A stretch of 32,828 bases of DNA from Pseudomonadota bacterium (GTDB lineage Bacteria > Desulfobacterota > Syntrophobacteria > Syntrophobacterales > Syntrophobacteraceae), in assembly GCA_023416335.1 (NCBI GenBank), contig JAEZHY010000271.1, forward strand, positions 1 to 32,828, written 5' to 3'. Positions 9,022-17,315 of this stretch are shown here, in pieces. The notes under the pieces are model-generated. The model was not told where the DNA came from. It did no database searches and saw only the letters and a list, made by a program, of their open reading frames with translations. Each line of letters starts with the position of its first letter. Position 1 is the first letter of the stretch. The translations under genes and the position numbers were made by a program.

Positions 9022-9444
9022 ATGAAAAAAGCGATTTGTGTCACCGCTCTTTGTCTGGTTGCTTTGTTCCTTGGCGGAAACGCCACTGCACAACATGGGT
9101 GGTTTGATTCCCTTGCGAATACCACCTGGAAGGGGGATTTGACCGTTATCAATGTTGACGGCAGCACTATGGTTCTCAACGGTTCCATCCTCGTGTTCGC
9201 GACTCAAACCGCGGATTTTATCACGGGAACGATTTCAGGACCGATGATTGCATTCTCTGCCATTAAAGAAGACTTCGGACGCTCGATTCATATGACGGCA
9301 CCCAACTATAAAATATCTGCGGAGATAGTGAGAGGCTACAGGTTCCGCCATTGGGATATGGGCCGAAGTCAGGATGCCATAACCCTCGTGGGCAGCAATT
9401 TTGCCGACGGCAGTATGTTTACAGGGACCCTGACGAGGCAATAA
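9022..9444 (+). CDS. small exported protein of unknown function
   Basis: 140 residues; GGAGG seven bases before ATG. A clear Sec signal peptide (MKKAICVTALCLVALFLGGNATA, cleavage before QHGWF) is followed by a ~115-residue mature part rich in beta-forming Thr, Ile and Val: NTTWKGDLTVINVDGS, DFITGTISGP, ITLVGSNFADGSMFTGTLTRQ. This resembles small lipocalin- or barrel-like periplasmic proteins, but no family is recognised. No lipobox and no cysteine in the mature chain. It is a single gene with a terminator about 115 bases downstream. Confidence 0.7.
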   Translation: MKKAICVTALCLVALFLGGNATAQHGWFDSLANTTWKGDLTVINVDGSTMVLNGSILVFATQTADFITGTISGPMIAFSAIKEDFGRSIHMTAPNYKISAEIVRGYRFRHWDMGRSQDAITLVGSNFADGSMFTGTLTRQ

Positions 9445-9559
9445 AAAGATTGGGGATACCCACAGCAAAACCAGCCGCTGAATTCGAGTTCGGTTTTGCG
9501 GAAAAGTCTCCTGCAGTGGAGTAAGGGCGCGGGATACCCATGCGCATCCGTCTACCCGG

Positions 9560-9586
9560 GGCAGGGTAAGATGCCCTGCCTTTCTT
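9560..9586 (+). terminator. rho-independent terminator
   Basis: GGCAGGG (9560-9566), a 7-base loop, and CCCTGCC (9574-9580) followed by TTTCTT. It ends the transcript of the exported protein at 9022-9444. Confidence 0.6.
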
Positions 9587-9705
9587 CAAACCTGCCTGTT
9601 GCCGTTTGAACAAGGTCCTGCCGAAAAATCCGAAACCTAAGGCACTGGGTTGATACGTGAATTACTTTGAAAATTAATCGCACCTAGCGAAAAGAGGTAA
9701 TTCGG

Positions 9706-10092
9706 ATGGACTCTGAAATGGTAAAAGAATGGCAACGGATGCAGGATTCCCTGGATAGAGCTTTCCAGAGGGCGGAGGAATTGAATGCAGCCTTTGAGAA
9801 AAGTGAAAAGCCTCGTCAGCGCAAGATAATCGAAATCCTGCGAAAGAACGGATTGCCGGCGTTCATCGGCCCGTTCTTCGATGCCTATTTCAGAATCACT
9901 CTACAGGGTGGAGATATAGAAAATCTCAGCGTGTTGATGATATCGCGGCTGTCCAAATACCTCGGAGAAGATGCCGAACTCGTGGCGCGAAGGCACAGGG
10001 ACGCTCTTTCGGAATACGTGGCCTTTATGAGCGGGGATCTTGGCGAAAGCGGACAGGACTCTGACAATGAGCAGTTCGTCCCCAATGGTTGA
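9706..10092 (+). CDS. hypothetical protein with an N-terminal coiled coil
   Basis: 128 residues; GAGG eight bases before ATG. The first 40 residues are a charged amphipathic helix (WQRMQDSLDRAFQRAEELNAAFEKSE) likely to form a coiled coil. The middle (NGLPAFIGPFFDAYFRITLQGGDIENLSVLMISRLSKYLGED) is mixed alpha-helical; the tail is acidic. No signal peptide, no membrane span, no cysteine, no recognised domain. It ends about 90 bases from the convergent histidine kinase gene. Function unknown; the clear ribosome site and codon pattern support a real gene. Confidence 0.6.
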   Translation: MDSEMVKEWQRMQDSLDRAFQRAEELNAAFEKSEKPRQRKIIEILRKNGLPAFIGPFFDAYFRITLQGGDIENLSVLMISRLSKYLGEDAELVARRHRDALSEYVAFMSGDLGESGQDSDNEQFVPNG

Positions 10093-10185
10093 TGACGGAT
10101 ACTGCAATGTCGTATTTCCGCAGGCGGGGGCATTTAACCCCCTCTCTGTGGGCGCATCAGTTCGTCGCGCTTTGGAGTCTTCGTC

Positions 10186-12429
10186 TCAGTCCGGGACCGC
10201 TGAACCGGTGTGCTCCGGCCAACAGGCCCGGATGGTCGTTCCTTCACCAGGGATTGACTCTATTGAAAGGACTCCGCCGCTCAATTCCGCTCTTTCTCTC
10301 ATACTGGTAAGGCCAAGACTGCCGGCGTTTCCGGTGTTGCGGTTTCGATCGGGGCCGATTCCGATGCCGTCGTCGGAAACGACGAGTTCGATGCCGTTCC
10401 CGTTCCTGGAAAGCGAGATATCCACCCACTCCGCCTTGCTGTGCTTGGCTACATTGTTCAAGGCTTCCTGCGCAATCCTGAATATCATTACCTCGATTTC
10501 CTTGGGGATGCTCTTCTCATCGACTGAAATTTGAAGGGCAACACAGCAATCCGGGTAAAGATTCTGGAATTCTCTACAAAACCACTGAAGAGTTGAAATC
10601 AATCCAAGATTATCGAGCATTGTCGGCCTGAGGCCCATATAGATCGTTCTTATTTCTTTGATCGCATTCTGGAGTGTCGGCGCGACATGCTTGAGATTCT
10701 CGAGAGCTTCCTTGAGGCGCCCCTGTTCGTTGGCCGTCAATGCCATTTCTACCCAGAGTTTTACGGCAACTATGGTCTGACCTATGCTGTCGTGAAGCTC
10801 GGAGCCAAGTCGCTTTCGTTCCTCCTCCTGGGCGGCGAGAAGCATCGAGGGAAGCCTGCGGAGTTCTTCATTGGCCATCGCAAGCTCACGTGTTCGCTCT
10901 TTGACGCGCAACTCGAGTTCGTCGTGGGAACGGCGGAGATCTTCCTCCATCTGCTGGCGGGCTGTGATATCTTCAGTGAACATGACAATGCCGGCAACAG
11001 CGCCAAGAGTATTGTGCCAGGGCCTGACCTCCCATCGGAGCCACTGGATGGTTCCATTTGCCCGTTGGAATCTGTCCGCTTCCGCGCGGACAACCTCTCC
11101 GGACATGGCCCTCCGGTGCACCTCCTTCCATCCATCGGATATTTCGGGGAATACCTCATAATGAGAAAGCCTTCGCAGGTCCCGATCTCCGAGTTTGTAG
11201 TCGCTCATCCAGCGGCGGCTTGCACTGAGATAGCACATTTCCCGGTCGAACATGGCAATCGCGGCAGGCGCATGCTCGACAAAAATACGCAGCCGTTGCT
11301 CGCTTTCGCGCAGTGCCTGTTCGGCGGCCCTGCGTTCGGACTCGCGGGACTGGAGGTCAACGGACATCTTGTTGAAGGCGGTTGCGAGATCATACAATTC
11401 AAACGTAGCGGACTCGACAAGCGGAATCTCCCCCTTCCCTCTGCCGAGTGCGAGTGCGTGATTGCGCAATTTTTCAATGGAACCGGATATCTTGCGGGAG
11501 AAGAGCAGCGCGGTGCCGAATGCAGCTATGGTTATCAGAAGAAAAACGACGGTCTGAGGGAGGAGCGAAGCCCTGATACGGGCCATCGCGGAATCCTCGG
11601 CACGACAGGCTGCAGCGGTCCACCCAATGGAGTGTATTGGAGTGAAAGCCGCCAGACGTTTTCCCCCGGTGATAGGTGAATCAACCGTTGTGACGACGTC
11701 TTTCGCTCTGAGGGTTTCTTGTATTGCCGGATGTCCTGAAAGCCAGTTTCGTTGTTCCCATGTGATATCGATCGAAGGATACTTGAAGACCATACGTCCG
11801 GTATGGTCGAAGATGCTGATCGAAGCACCCATGGAGCGCTTGATTCCCAGCAGGTTGGCCAGGGTGTCGGGCATCGTACTGGCAACAACGATCCCGAGCA
11901 ACTCGCCGCGATCGTCGCGGATCGCGCGTGATATCGAGAACGCAGGTCCGCCGGTTCCTCCGGAAATATAGAGTCCGCTGACATTCCAGTCTTCTCCCGA
12001 GAGGATCGCCTGGAAATGCTCCCTGTAGCTGAGGTCCTTGCCTACAAGCTGCCGCATGTGCGACCAGAGAACGATTCCATGCGGGTCCAGCCACATGAGA
12101 TTCAGCAGTGTCGGGTATTCGGCTTTATTCTTATCGATAAATCGCTCTCTCTGTTCGGGCGAGAACTGGGATGAGGTAAGAGCGAGCCCGATAGCCAGTT
12201 CCTGGTGAAGCACGTCCTGAACGTACTCATGGAATCCCTTTGCTACGGCACGGGCAATCTCGAGATTGGCCTGGAGCTCTTCCTCGCGGCGGGCTTCGAA
12301 TCTTTCATTATAAATATATGCTTCTATGAGCAGGGTCGGGAAAATGAGGATAACAAGGAGCAATATGAGCTTGCTCTGGATACTCCGCAAAAACCTTCCG
12401 GGAGGTTTTGGATCTATATTCTGCGACAT
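10186..12429 (-). CDS. membrane sensor histidine kinase, NarL/DegS type (dCache-HAMP-PAS-HisKA_3-HATPase)
   Basis: 747 residues. Order: membrane span (~21-39), a long periplasmic dCache-like sensor region (~45-275; NLMWLDPHGIVLWS, GKDLSYREHFQAIL, ISRAIRDDRGELLGIVVAS), second span (~293-312), HAMP (~312-365), PAS domain (~375-490) with a coiled coil after it, HisKA_3 dimerisation domain with the phospho-acceptor in ELHDSIGQTIVAVK (His546), and an HATPase domain (~640-740) with N box EALNNVAKHS and G boxes DDGIGIG and GLTSMRERAE. Such kinases phosphorylate LuxR/NarL-type response regulators after sensing small molecules in the periplasm. No response regulator lies beside it, so the partner is elsewhere. 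A 330-residue antisense ORF across it is a shadow. Confidence 0.93.
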   Translation of the reverse strand: MSQNIDPKPPGRFLRSIQSKLILLLVILIFPTLLIEAYIYNERFEARREEELQANLEIARAVAKGFHEYVQDVLHQELAIGLALTSSQFSPEQRERFIDKNKAEYPTLLNLMWLDPHGIVLWSHMRQLVGKDLSYREHFQAILSGEDWNVSGLYISGGTGGPAFSISRAIRDDRGELLGIVVASTMPDTLANLLGIKRSMGASISIFDHTGRMVFKYPSIDITWEQRNWLSGHPAIQETLRAKDVVTTVDSPITGGKRLAAFTPIHSIGWTAAACRAEDSAMARIRASLLPQTVVFLLITIAAFGTALLFSRKISGSIEKLRNHALALGRGKGEIPLVESATFELYDLATAFNKMSVDLQSRESERRAAEQALRESEQRLRIFVEHAPAAIAMFDREMCYLSASRRWMSDYKLGDRDLRRLSHYEVFPEISDGWKEVHRRAMSGEVVRAEADRFQRANGTIQWLRWEVRPWHNTLGAVAGIVMFTEDITARQQMEEDLRRSHDELELRVKERTRELAMANEELRRLPSMLLAAQEEERKRLGSELHDSIGQTIVAVKLWVEMALTANEQGRLKEALENLKHVAPTLQNAIKEIRTIYMGLRPTMLDNLGLISTLQWFCREFQNLYPDCCVALQISVDEKSIPKEIEVMIFRIAQEALNNVAKHSKAEWVDISLSRNGNGIELVVSDDGIGIGPDRNRNTGNAGSLGLTSMRERAELSGGVLSIESIPGEGTTIRACWPEHTGSAVPD

Positions 12430-12624
12430 GGCGGCCCCTGAGTGCGTCTTTCGTCAAAATTAAACGCGACAGGCAATCTTGCAACGCAAGTGCATTTGAA
12501 TGAGAAAAGTTATCATATTGATTTGAAAAGGGGAAGTCGGGCAAGGGGCGAATGATGATATGTTCACTGAGACGGGGTGGGTGATTATCATCTTCTGATA
12601 ACTTGAACCGGGTGAGGGCAATTT

Positions 12625-13764
12625 ATGGCCGGACATCTTGTTTTTGTTGGCGGTGGACATGCACACCTGACGGCTTTGGTCAATGCAGCCGGTTTTACGA
12701 GAAAAGGTCATCGGGTCACGCTCATCAGTCCGTCGGGCTACCACTATTATTCCGGTATGGGGCCCGGAGTTCTTTCCGGAATCTACGCCCCTTGGGAAAT
12801 CCGCTTCAACATAAGGAAAATGATCGAAGACCGTGGCGGTCGATTTGTCGAAGGCTGCGTCGCGAGAATCGATCCTGAAAAGCACAATCTCATCCTGAAA
12901 GATGGTGGAACCGTACCCTATGATGTCGCTTCCTTCAATACCGGGAGCGAGGTGCCGGCTCAAGGGATTGGAATGCATGGTTCAAATGTGTTCCCCGTAA
13001 AGCCCATAATCAATCTTTACAGGGCCCGCAGTTTGCTGCTGAGCCATCGGGGAGGTACGCCGAGAATTGTGGTGGCGGGAGGCGGTCCGGCGGGTGTTGA
13101 GATTGCGGCCAACGTTTGGAAGCTGCTGCAGGACAGATCGCAGGCAGCCGAGATCTTGGTCGTGGCAGGTGATGATATCTTGCCGAGTGCTCCCGCAAAA
13201 GTGAGGAGCCTCGCCCTCGATTCCCTTGTGGGAAGGAAAATGGCTGTACTGAGAGGGGTGAGAGTGCTGTCTTTCGAAAAAGGACATGCCAATCTCACAA
13301 ACGGCCGCAGCATCCCTTTTGATTACGCTTTTCTGGCCGTTGGAGTGAAGCCTGCGGAACTGTTTCGCGAATCGGGTCTTCCTGTTGGAAAGGACGGGGA
13401 GATGTTGGTGAACGAAAATCTCCAGAGCGTTGCCTATCCCGAACTCTTCGGAGGAGGTGACTGCATAAGCATCCAGGGAAGGGATCTCGCCAAGGTGGGT
13501 GTTTATGCGGTTCGGCAGAACCCGATTCTGCACCACAACCTGAGTGCAGCACTTGATGGTGGAACGATGAAGCAATTTATACCTCAATCAGATTTTATGC
13601 TGATTCTCAACATGGGGGACGGGACGGGAATTCTGTGGAAAAAGGAACTGGTATGGAACGGCCGGATTTCGTTCCTGCTCAAGAACTTCATCGACAGGCG
13701 GTTTATGAAAAGGTTCCAGGTATCGGGTGAACTGTCTGATCAATCTATGGCCATCGGCGAATAA
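12625..13764 (+). CDS. FAD-dependent NAD(P)H oxidoreductase (NDH-2/SelD-N-terminal-like)
   Basis: 379 residues; GAGGG six bases before ATG. Rossmann FAD motif FVGGGHAHL (7-15), a second dinucleotide motif VVAGGGPAGVEIAAN (~150-164), and the third FAD motif LFGGGDCISI (~275-285). The chain has the pyridine-nucleotide-disulfide oxidoreductase fold without a CxxC redox pair, as in type II NADH dehydrogenases and sulfide:quinone reductases. The GGGHAHLT start also matches the oxidoreductase domain that some bacteria fuse to selenophosphate synthetase SelD (from memory). The gene ends 13 bases before the selenocysteine rhodanese gene and is probably co-transcribed with it, so it may supply electrons to a sulfur/selenium or peroxide pathway. 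The electron acceptor is not determined. Confidence 0.85.
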   Translation: MAGHLVFVGGGHAHLTALVNAAGFTRKGHRVTLISPSGYHYYSGMGPGVLSGIYAPWEIRFNIRKMIEDRGGRFVEGCVARIDPEKHNLILKDGGTVPYDVASFNTGSEVPAQGIGMHGSNVFPVKPIINLYRARSLLLSHRGGTPRIVVAGGGPAGVEIAANVWKLLQDRSQAAEILVVAGDDILPSAPAKVRSLALDSLVGRKMAVLRGVRVLSFEKGHANLTNGRSIPFDYAFLAVGVKPAELFRESGLPVGKDGEMLVNENLQSVAYPELFGGGDCISIQGRDLAKVGVYAVRQNPILHHNLSAALDGGTMKQFIPQSDFMLILNMGDGTGILWKKELVWNGRISFLLKNFIDRRFMKRFQVSGELSDQSMAIGE

Positions 13765-13777
13765 GAAAGGGCAGACT

Positions 13778-14641
13778 ATGGGTATACGTGACTACTTCAG
13801 GCCGGTTTCGACCTGGTCGGTTGAAAAGGTCCGCGAGTTCATGGCCGATAAGGATCCGGAAGAATACAACCTCATAGATGTGCGGCAGCCCGATGAATAT
13901 GGGAAAGAACACCTTCCGGGAGCGATGCTGATTCCGGTTGGAGAGCTTGCCGACCGGCTGCGCGAGATCGATTCCCGAAAGCCCACCATCACTTACTGAG
14001 CGGCCGGTGTTCGCAGCCGTGCAGCTGCATCGGTTTTGACACGAGCCGGTTTCAAAAATGTTCACAGCATGGGCGGAGGGCTCAGGGCATGGAAAGGCAT
14101 TCACGCCCGGGGCTTTCCCGAGCAGTTGACGGTGTTCTTCGAACAGGCGCGTTCTACTGCGGAATATCTTGCCCTTGCGGCGATTTTAGAAGAGGGGATG
14201 GGTGAATTTTATCGTCAAATTGCGGCGGAATTCAGGGATGCAATTGCTTCGGAGATGTTTGCCCGCCTGGCTCTTCGGGAAGAACAGCACAAATCGGAAC
14301 TCGCAAGGATATATGCATATACAGCCGGAAGCGATGCAAAGGGGGAATTCCCCTTTGGAATAGTTTCGGAGAGTGTGGACGGGAAGTTCATAGAAGGGGC
14401 AATCCCCCTCCATGAAGCTTTGGAGTGGATGAAAGGCAGGCAAATAGACGACGTCCTGGAGCTGTGCATAGCTCTTGAGACCACCTCATACGACCGGTAC
14501 ATTGTCCTGGCGCAGAGCGTCACGGATCCTCGTTCACGGGATGCAGTCAAGCTGCTGGCGCGTGAGGAGCGGTCTCATATAAGGGAGATGACGGAGATGT
14601 TCGAGAACCTGCAGGCAGAAGAAGGCGAAGCGGCGAACTGA
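13778..14641 (+). CDS. selenocysteine-containing rhodanese fused to a ferritin-like diiron domain
   Basis: 287 residues if TGA at 13997-13999 is read as selenocysteine (U74). Residues 1-110 are a rhodanese domain: YNLIDVRQPDEYGKEHLPGA, then TITY-U-AAGVRSRAAASVL, then GFKNVHSMGGGLRAWKG. In Cys homologues the catalytic loop reads YC..GvRS, so U sits exactly at the catalytic Cys, and the frame continues unbroken for 213 codons. A hairpin just after the TGA fits a bacterial SECIS. Residues ~117-275 are a four-helix ferritin/rubrerythrin-like domain with candidate iron ligands Glu139, ExxH (Glu168, His171), Glu234 and ExxH (Glu264, His267). A rhodanese moves sulfane sulfur (or selenium) and the diiron domain usually reduces peroxide or oxygen. 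Start ATG at 13778 has AAAGG upstream. A UGA truncation is the alternative, but conservation on both sides argues against it. Confidence 0.88.
14004..14033 (+). promoter_or_regulatory. bacterial SECIS-like hairpin in the coding sequence
   Basis: CCGGT (14004-14008) pairs with ATCGG (14029-14033, one G-U); a 4-base bulge GTTC; GCAGC (14013-14017) pairs with GCTGC (14024-14028); apical loop CGTGCA (14018-14023) carries a GU. The loop begins 19 bases after the UGA, inside the spacing used by SelB-dependent SECIS elements in bacteria. Only hand folding was done. Confidence 0.65.
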
Positions 14642-14662
14642 GGCGTTGGCCGGCGAATTGTG

Positions 14663-15310
14663 CTAAACCTCCTTCTTGGAAAAATACCAGTCGGTAACCT
14701 GCATGTCGGCCTCACTCATTCGGGACTCCGCCTCCATGATGGTCACCGGGGGCGGAACGATCACCGGCTCCCCCTTCTTCCAGTCGGCAGGGCACGCGAC
14801 CCCGTGGCGGTCGGCTGTCTGGAGCGCATCGATTACCCGGAGTATTTCGTCGAAATTACGTCCTACATTGAGCGGGTAATAAATTATCGCCCTCACCGTC
14901 ATTTTCGGATCGATGAAAAAGACGCAGCGTACGGCCGCAGTCGTCGCAGCTGGTTCATGAATCATGCCGTACAGCCGTGAAACTTTCTGGTCCAGGTCGG
15001 CAATTATCGGAAAAGAAATTTTGGCCTCGAACTTTTCTTCGATGTTTCTTATCCAGGCAATGTGGCTGAAGTTGCTGTCAATGGAGTTGCCGAGGAGAAG
15101 AACGCCCCTTTTCTCGAATTCCGCCGCCCGATTGGCAAAAGCTATAAGTTCGGAGGTACAGACGGGGGTGAAATCAGCCGGATGAGAGAAGAGGATGACC
15201 CATTTGCCGGCGCCCCACTCCGAGAACCTGATTACGCCGTGAGTTGTATTGGCCTCGAAGTCCGGTGCCGGGCCGTTGAGTTCTATTCTTGGACACTGAA
15301 TTTCGCTCAT
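14663..15310 (-). CDS. peroxiredoxin, Prx6/1-Cys-like group
   Basis: 215 residues. The peroxidatic site PADFTPVCTSE has Cys51 with the Pro44 and Thr48 of the PxxxTxxC motif; the partner Arg lies in AAVRCVFFIDP. The C-terminal arm (RHGVACPADWKKGEPVIVPP) is typical of the AhpC/Prx6 subgroup, where archaeal and bacterial members are often decamers. It reduces peroxides in the cytoplasm. The gene is convergent with the selenocysteine rhodanese gene, with only 21 bases between the two stops, which groups it with a redox cluster though not in the same operon. Cys, not selenocysteine, is encoded at the active site. Confidence 0.93.
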   Translation of the reverse strand: MSEIQCPRIELNGPAPDFEANTTHGVIRFSEWGAGKWVILFSHPADFTPVCTSELIAFANRAAEFEKRGVLLLGNSIDSNFSHIAWIRNIEEKFEAKISFPIIADLDQKVSRLYGMIHEPAATTAAVRCVFFIDPKMTVRAIIYYPLNVGRNFDEILRVIDALQTADRHGVACPADWKKGEPVIVPPPVTIMEAESRMSEADMQVTDWYFSKKEV

Positions 15311-15481
15311 GATGCTGCTCCTGAGACTGCGGATGAGTGTGCAGTTTTGTGAGGAACTGAGGAACAGGCCGGTGAATTTCTGAGGAAAGACTAAAGACGG
15401 AAAGGCGGGTTGTCAATTAGTAGAGCGTGTTGCGCAGCACCATTGCCCGAATTTGACTTTCAAGGGTGCAGGCGCGCAATG

Positions 15482-15537
15482 CACAAATCGGGGATTTGTG
15501 GCTGAGAACCGGAAGATTAAAAGTTCTCAGTCTTTTT
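15482..15537. repeat. two adjacent perfect inverted repeats
   Basis: CACAAATC-GGG-GATTTGTG (15482-15500) is directly followed by CTGAGAAC-13 bases-GTTCTCAG (15502-15530) and then TCTTTTT. Both stems are perfect 8-mers. The second one with its T-run would terminate plus-strand transcription, although no plus-strand gene precedes it. They lie between the HsdR-N gene and the peroxiredoxin start, so an operator or a processing site is also possible. Confidence 0.5.
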
Positions 15538-15571
15538 GGCACAGGTGGATTTAGCGAACGAGGATCAGAAG

Positions 15572-16657
15572 CTATTCTCCACCGGCCTTCTGATCATAAA
15601 GATGAACCGCTGCCTTAAGCCTCTCGGCGTGTTTGTAAATCTCGTTTAGATCGGCAATAGCAACGCGAGCCTCGTTCTTTGCTACATCAAAGAATGAAAT
15701 GTACTTCTGCTTTCGATTAAGGTACAGACGGCAAATGGGCTTCCGGTTATTGTCGTCGAGCAATATGCCGAAATAGTTCAGCTTATCTCGGTGAGCAATC
15801 CTCGCGGGGTCCACTGTCTCTCTGAGTATAGCCTTTACTATGAAGAACCCCTCCAGTTCTTCGGCAGTAGTAACCACTGCATTTTCGGCTTCCTTCTCTG
15901 GAGAGGCTGCTTGCTCCACTTGTGCGGGATCTTTGGGAATTTCGGAAGAATCAAGGGCTGTTCTCAATCTCTCGTTTATCCGTTCATTAATAAATTGCGC
16001 GAAGGCCCTCTTGGTAATCGCTGAGAATTGTTCTCGGACACCTTGGGTTAATTTCCCAGGATATACCTGACAGGCAAAAAAACGAGTAAAATCCTCTGAT
16101 GGAGAATTGAGTTGTTCGTGGAGTATGCGCTTTATCTCTTTGGTATATTTCAAGTCCCCGGCCACAGTGATAATTTCAGTAAGATTGAAAACCGGCTTCG
16201 AAAGCTTTTTCAGCTCTGCAACGAAAGATTCCTGGATGTCAAGCAGATTGAATTCCATAAACGGCTTAGAATCCATCTTGTTTGGCTGCTCAATATCGGT
16301 GTAAAAATGATAGAGTATTCCATCCGTCAAGATCCCGATTCTGGCCTCGGTCACTGAGAAATAGCGGTAGAGCTGTGAAGCATGACAAGTCCCCATATCC
16401 GTGCCGCATTTCTTGCATTCAAAGAGCATGATTACTTTGCCATCTCTGACGATCGCGTAATCAACTTTTTCGCCCTTCTTGATTCCCATGTCTGCCGTAA
16501 ATTCAGGCACAACTTCAGAAGGGTCGAAGATATCGTAACCGAGTGAGTTAATAAAGGGGAGTACAAAGGCGTTCTTAGTTGCCTCTTCAGTCTGAATCAC
16601 ATCACGTTGCTTCTGTATTTTGGCTGATAAAGATTGGAGCTGCTCAATAAAATCCAT
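15572..16657 (-). CDS. type I restriction HsdR-N-domain protein
   Basis: 361 residues from ATG at 16655-16657, chosen over an upstream ATG because GGAGGG sits eight bases before it. Residues ~25-160 match the HSDR_N_2 (PF13588) nuclease-like domain: TEEATKNAFVLPFINSLGYD, then VDYAIVRDGKVIMLFECKK, a PD-(D/E)xK core (Asp, then Glu-x-Lys), and LTDGILYHFYTD. The rest is helical with a final ~90-residue domain (FFIVKAILRE, CRLYLNRKQKYISFFD). Stand-alone proteins of this type are common; no helicase, methylase or specificity subunit lies nearby, so it is not a full type I system. Its role (defence or other nucleic-acid work) is unknown. Confidence 0.75.
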   Translation of the reverse strand: MDFIEQLQSLSAKIQKQRDVIQTEEATKNAFVLPFINSLGYDIFDPSEVVPEFTADMGIKKGEKVDYAIVRDGKVIMLFECKKCGTDMGTCHASQLYRYFSVTEARIGILTDGILYHFYTDIEQPNKMDSKPFMEFNLLDIQESFVAELKKLSKPVFNLTEIITVAGDLKYTKEIKRILHEQLNSPSEDFTRFFACQVYPGKLTQGVREQFSAITKRAFAQFINERINERLRTALDSSEIPKDPAQVEQAASPEKEAENAVVTTAEELEGFFIVKAILRETVDPARIAHRDKLNYFGILLDDNNRKPICRLYLNRKQKYISFFDVAKNEARVAIADLNEIYKHAERLKAAVHLYDQKAGGE

Positions 16658-16703
16658 GGAAAGCCCTCCAGATAAGGTAATTAGCATCATCATTTAAGCT
16701 GAT

Positions 16704-16732
16704 CTTATACTGAAGTATTGACAAACACACAA
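16704..16732 (-). promoter_or_regulatory. candidate sigma-70 promoter of the HsdR-N gene
   Basis: On the minus strand TTGTGT (16732-16727), a 17-base spacer and TATAAG (16709-16704), about 47 bases before the start codon. Found by eye. Confidence 0.35.
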
Positions 16733-16900
16733 TTGTTTTTTACCTGGAGTTTGACCCGGGTGGGATATCGCTGTTGAAATATGAATTGATCTTGTGCGGC
16801 TGCCATATTCCGACTGAACTGGCGCGAAAGATATTCGAGGTCGAGTTATGGCTGATTCCAGTCCATGAAGAAGAAGCTTGGGCGTGGGAATATCGTTGAT
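16716..16900 (+). pseudogene. possible gene remnant lacking a start codon
   Basis: An open plus-strand frame, preceded by TGA and ending in TGA near 16900, reads about 61 codons with protein-like composition (KYELILCGCHIPTELARKI, FEVELWLIPVHEEEAWAWEY). It has no ATG, GTG or TTG near its start and no ribosome site. It could be the 3' remnant of a gene or a chance frame. No family is recognised. The rest of 16658-17045 holds nothing I can support apart from the promoter. Confidence 0.25.
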
Positions 16901-17045
16901 TTTTATATGTCGGGAGACATTGAAAAGATGTAGGTCTTAAAAGGAACGGGCGAGAGGTGCTCAAATTGTGCTGCAGGAATGGTTAGGTTCTACTGCTGGA
17001 ACGCAAAAGGGGATAAGCCATAAGGCTAATCCCCTTGAATTTTCC

Positions 17046-17122
<77 letters not shown>

Positions 17123-17251
17123 TCAGTTGATCAAAAGAATATAGCCCGAAATCGGTCTGATGTCAACGAAAGTATTCCATTGAAATTTGACGGAGATGAT
17201 TTTTCCTGAAAGACCCCGTCCCATAAGCTTCTACGAGTGGGGAGGTCCCCT

Positions 17252-17277
17252 TGCGGCGGCTCCGGCAAGCCGCCGCA
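17252..17277. repeat. perfect 10-bp inverted repeat
   Basis: TGCGGCGGCT, 6-base loop, AGCCGCCGCA. It lies downstream of the small Cys-pair gene (minus) and upstream of the tRNA. Neither flank has a T-run, so it is at best an atypical terminator or a transcript-protecting hairpin. Confidence 0.5.
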
Positions 17278-17315
17278 GGGTCGAGGAAGGAAAGAAAAAT
17301 AGAGCGATAAAATCG

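Noticed and set aside
8640..9107. 155-residue plus-strand ORF upstream of the exported protein
   Set aside because: No ribosome site, no family pattern, and it overlaps the start and signal peptide of the well-supported 9022 gene.
10687..11679. 330-residue plus-strand ORF
   Set aside because: It lies wholly antisense to the histidine kinase, whose domains are complete; it has no family features.
13778..13999. Rhodanese gene as a 73-residue truncated pseudogene followed by a separate ferritin-like gene
   Set aside because: The rhodanese fold continues in the same frame past the TGA, which replaces the catalytic Cys and is followed by a SECIS-like hairpin; a start at 14036 would begin mid-domain.
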